Under the pieces are notes generated by a model. That model was not told where the DNA came from, did no database searches, and saw nothing but the letters and a program-made list of their open reading frames with translations. Both the position numbers and the translations under genes were made by a program. DNA of 64,000 nt, taken from NCBI GenBank assembly GCA_032622095.1, contig CP136069.1:163609043-163673042 (forward strand), read 5' to 3'. The DNA comes from Siphonodentalium dalli. Lineage: Eukaryota > Mollusca > Scaphopoda > Gadilida > Siphonodentaliidae. Positions 61,001 to 64,000 of this stretch are shown piece by piece; the stretch's first letter is position 1, and every line of letters starts with the position of its first letter.

Positions 61001-61398
61001 GACTGGTAAGTTAGCACTCAGGTGTTATCCGCTGTTATGAAAACCTGTAGAATGTAGCATTCTATTAACATCGCTGAAAATTTCAAAGAAATTGACCATA
61101 CCGATCCATAGAAAACATCATCTGAACTGCGCTCAATTGTAAATTGAGCATTTGGATTAGGGACATTACTATCGGCGATAAAAAAAAACAAATGATTTCA
61201 CCATCGAGTCATTGCATTTAATTAATATATCAGAATGACGGTGTGAGTGTTGTCAATTTGGATTATTATTCGTAAAAATTACTACTTTGAGCAAGATTAT
61301 TCTCCATTTCTATTTGACCACCCTACCGGATGTTTCACATTGCTTTAACCAATGGAATGACTGCATGCTAGCATCATACAGGAGTAAAATAACTATAG

Positions 61399-61448
61399 CT
61401 ACCTACCTTCCAAGAAAGCATAGCAATCCTTGATGTCTAAAGTGCGAT
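61399..61448 (-). CDS. POLE4: POLE4 last recognised exon
   Basis: Follows a 1696-base intron. It reads D-RTLDIKDC-YAFLEG-R-stop, where YAFLEG matches FAFLEG near the human C-terminus. No convincing AATAAA was seen within a few hundred bases downstream on the minus strand. Confidence 0.75.
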
Positions 61449-63229
61449 CTGAAACAATTTATAAAATAATTTATAAATATAATGATAGAAGAAACTAGAG
61501 GTCACTAGGCAATTGATGATTACATTTTGGTTGAGGCGGTTCCAGCATACGGTTGTAGACCTAAAATTTACCCTGACTACTCATCAAAAATACAGAATTT
61601 TTTGTTCTTTCCGTGGCCGCTGGTCTATGGGGTGGAATCTACAGACACAGGGTGTTCTAATCATCAGCAGGACAATCGATATTTCTAAATAAGGTGGGTC
61701 TAAGCATATTTAGCTCTTTTGAATTAAGATTTTACCATTGACATGGACAAAAATGCTATTCAAATAACTTTTTTGGCATTAGATGTGGATATTCAACACA
61801 TAATCTTTTAACAGTTTCAGAGATTAATCTTCGCTGCACGTTATGGACTATTCCACCCTTGCAAAAAAACGTTTTTATAATATTTTTATTTATAATTTAT
61901 CCCAAGTCACTTCTCTGTCAATTTCAAAGTCAGGAAATCTGTAAAGACTGTATCCGTTTTAAGATTGTTAGTTTCTTTAGATGTCAATCATTGACCTTTA
62001 AAATTAAACTCAGAAGCAGAAATTGTTTATAAACAAGATCTACAATATAAGGACAGTATTCAATTTAAACTCCTTGTGCTCTGAAATAGTCCGGTGGCTT
62101 CTAGGTGCATTCTTTTAGTTAGAGTGCACGACCGTGATTCGCCAGTAGTAACACTACATGTATGAAGGTAAATACGAAAAGCATACAACAAAATCGCATT
62201 TGCTCACTGGGACAAGCGATTGATATACCATTTATTTTTCAGCTGTTAGAGCTTAAATGTCGTTAAATGTCAAAGCAACAAAATTTATAAGTAAACAAAG
62301 GCTTGTTTTCCACTCCAGATAATTTTGATTAGTCGCGCTATCAGAAAATGCATGTAAACAATATATTAAACGATTATATCATTACTTTACCTTTCTCTAC
62401 AGGCCTTAAAATTCATCAACTTTTGTGAGAATCAATTTATAGCATTTCTACAGCGAATCAGCTGCTTTTACGAAATTTTAAGCCCTGTTTGATCACGGTA
62501 AATGATATATCATTTTGAAAACAGATTAATCGCAGACATGTCAGATGATTTATCTCTAACAGGGGCTTACATGAATGCCTGGGCTCCACATGTAGTACGT
62601 CATTTGAATGAAAGTCCAGTATATAACAACACGGGGCGGGACTCGGTCCAAAACAGCAAAAACACCTATACCCCAAGCTGTTGTGGACCGAGAAGATTGG
62701 TCGAGACAAAACCAAGAAGCAACATTAAAGACACTGTGCCAGTGCAAGATCCTATGACAGTACATTCTCTTATATATGCGAGCCTCGCATATATAAAAGA
62801 ATGCACTGGCTTACAAGATCAAGGAAATATTGTTAGGCCAATGCACTCTCATACCGGTATATGTGAGGCTCACTATGGGAGACTCGAATATATAAGAGAA
62901 TGCATTGGCAAAATTTCAGGAACCTCCAGTCATGAAAGTGTTAACACAATTTACAATGATACAATCACTTACATTTCTGCAGCATTTGAAACCTCTCCTA
63001 CATTATGCTGCCTTTCCCATGAAAGGGGAGGGGCTCCAAGGGGGTAGGCTCATCTGATGCAAAAAGATAAAACAAGAAACCTGACAAAGTGATTTTAAAA
63101 CAATTACATGAGAAACAAAAATTGTCTTGGTATGGCCTTATTACCTAGATCCTTTCGCTGTAGTGTTTTCCTCTTGGCTTGCACTGTTCCATGCACTGAG
63201 TCAATAGCCAGCTTCTGTATGAACAGTTC
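61399..63229 (-). CDS. POLE4: POLE4 (DNA polymerase epsilon subunit 4), 3' part
   Basis: Two exons of a histone-fold protein. Exon 63145-63229 (acceptor CTCCACAG, donor CTAG|GTAATA) encodes ELFIQKLAIDS...KRKTLQRKDL; exon 61399-61448 (acceptor TTGTTTCAG) completes the split GAT codon and encodes DRTLDIKDCYAFLEGR plus TAG. The human protein reads ELFVETIAKDA...KRKTLQRRDLD...FAFLEGTLD over the same stretch, so the match is colinear and includes the split codon. POLE4 pairs with POLE3 as a histone-like heterodimer on the polymerase epsilon holoenzyme in the nucleus. The N-terminal half of the histone fold is missing here; its exons must lie beyond position 64000. The final GGTAGG could alternatively be a splice donor (GAAG|GTAGGT), in which case the last residues come from another exon to the left. 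Confidence 0.83.
61460..62735. other. Intron of POLE4, nothing else supported
   Basis: AT-rich. Open frames around 62458-62715 (minus) and 62502-63047 (plus) overlap repeats and have no family match that I recognise. Confidence 0.4.
62738..62944. mobile_element. Family A double hairpin
   Basis: GACAGTACATTCTCTTATAT.. to ..CATGAAAGTGTTAA. In the POLE4 intron. Confidence 0.68.
63145..63229 (-). CDS. POLE4: POLE4 internal exon, histone-fold helix
   Basis: 85 nt, phase 0 in and phase 1 out. It covers the second half of the histone fold up to the conserved KRKTLQR.DL signature. The acceptor is preceded by a modest pyrimidine tract. Confidence 0.83.
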
Positions 63230-63465
63230 CTGTGGAGAAAATTCAAGCCATTAGTCCATTACAGATGTGTTCTCTCTTCCCAGAATGTTTTATATACATA
63301 TGGGACTACAAAATAATAATTTTGAAAAGAAACCAGTCAACAGAATAGTCTGTCACTAATCACTAAAAATCAAGATATTCCTATACATGTACCGCAATCC
63401 CAAAACAAAACTTCTACATGTATCGACAGATCTAATGTTAATCTGCCCAAATCATTGAAATCAAT

Positions 63466-63908
63466 CATATATGTGACCCGCCATATCAAATCCAGTCGTA
63501 AGTCGGGATTTTTTTTACCCTGTGCCAATGCATTCTCTTATACATGCGAGTCGACCATAGGTCGCCTCGCATATACCGGTATAAGAGAATGCATTGGCCT
63601 AACAATTTTTTACAATTTTAATAATTTTTTCTTGTATTCTTTAACAATTTTATAATTTCACCCATACAGAACCCCAGACAAATATGAGCAGACGACACTC
63701 TTCCATATTTGTGTGGGGCTCCCTGCAGGGTAATGGATGTTTTTTATTTTATGTCCTATAATTGTAAGAAACATTTATTTAAAAAAAAATGATAAAAAAT
63801 TGTTAGGCCAATGCATATGGTCGACTCGCATATATAAGAGAATGCATTGGCACAGGGTAAAACAATCCCGACTTACGACTGGATTTGATATGGCGGGTCA
63901 CATATTTG
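63466..63908. mobile_element. Palindromic element with family A hairpins and conserved loop
   Basis: Outer arms ATATGTGACCCGCCATATCA.. and complement match over about 45 bases. The interior (hairpins plus the GGGGCTCCCTGCAGGG loop) matches 42470-42835 in reverse orientation. The right hairpin has lost about 30 bases. Confidence 0.75.
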
Positions 63909-64000
63909 AGTCAAAATTTTTGTTCATCATCTGTGTTAAAAGTTGTTGAAGAGCTTATCCTGGAATTGTGTACCAGATTTGTAAACTATAGCTTTTACTC

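Noticed and set aside
62502-63047. 181-codon plus-strand ORF
   Set aside because: Its second half runs through a family A palindromic MITE, and it overlaps the POLE4 intron on the other strand; no domain recognised.
1-64000. CRISPR array, phage or bacterial operon
   Set aside because: Repeats are transposon-derived without regular spacers, genes are split by introns, and no ribosome-binding-site-led gene clusters exist.

Overview
The window is nuclear DNA from an animal, most likely a marine invertebrate (mollusc, hemichordate, lancelet or echinoderm grade). It is AT-rich, has long poly-G/poly-C runs, carries split genes with GT-AG introns, and consists mainly of small inverted-repeat DNA transposons nested in one another. 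I cannot name the species. There is no operon-like gene packing, no CRISPR array, and no rRNA or tRNA that I could support.

Only two protein-coding genes can be defended. The first is a plus-strand, eight-exon gene (38966-56097) for a 264-residue coiled-coil protein that looks like CCDC152. All splice phases agree, an in-frame stop precedes the start codon, and the protein ends in a basic KKRKV tail. The second lies tail-to-tail with it on the minus strand: the last two recognised coding exons (63145-63229 and 61399-61448) of POLE4, the histone-fold subunit of DNA polymerase epsilon. Its 5' part lies beyond the right edge. Weaker coding signals are a frameshifted SGNH/GDSL-hydrolase-like reading frame at 10343-11017 (minus), a small ORF duplicated inside hAT-like repeats (7149-7319, 8743-8904), a possible minus-strand exon at 28357-28578, and possible plus-strand exons near 58807 and 59147.

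Layout. 1-7.7 kb: hAT-like elements with readable 8-bp target duplications, two pairs of them nested. 8.9-17.5 kb: an older element with about 330-bp inverted ends, holding the SGNH remnant and a TTAA-flanked MITE, and split by a 5.3-kb hAT-like insertion that itself contains tandem-repeat blocks. 17.5-25 kb: poorly structured DNA with a 500-bp inverted-repeat element, several hairpins and a 360-bp tandem array. 25.7-34.2 kb: an 8.5-kb Mutator/foldback-like element bounded by a perfect 10-bp duplication and filled with tandem repeats and inserted elements. 35.1-36.3 kb: an element built on a 160-bp tandem repeat. 39-56 kb: the CCDC152-like gene, whose third intron holds a foldback element of about 6.6 kb. 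57-64 kb: the intergenic region and the POLE4 3' part, with more copies of the same repeat families.

The main interest lies in the transposon record. Nearly every insertion has legible ends, so the order of events can be read, and several palindromic families recur many times inside the introns of one small gene.
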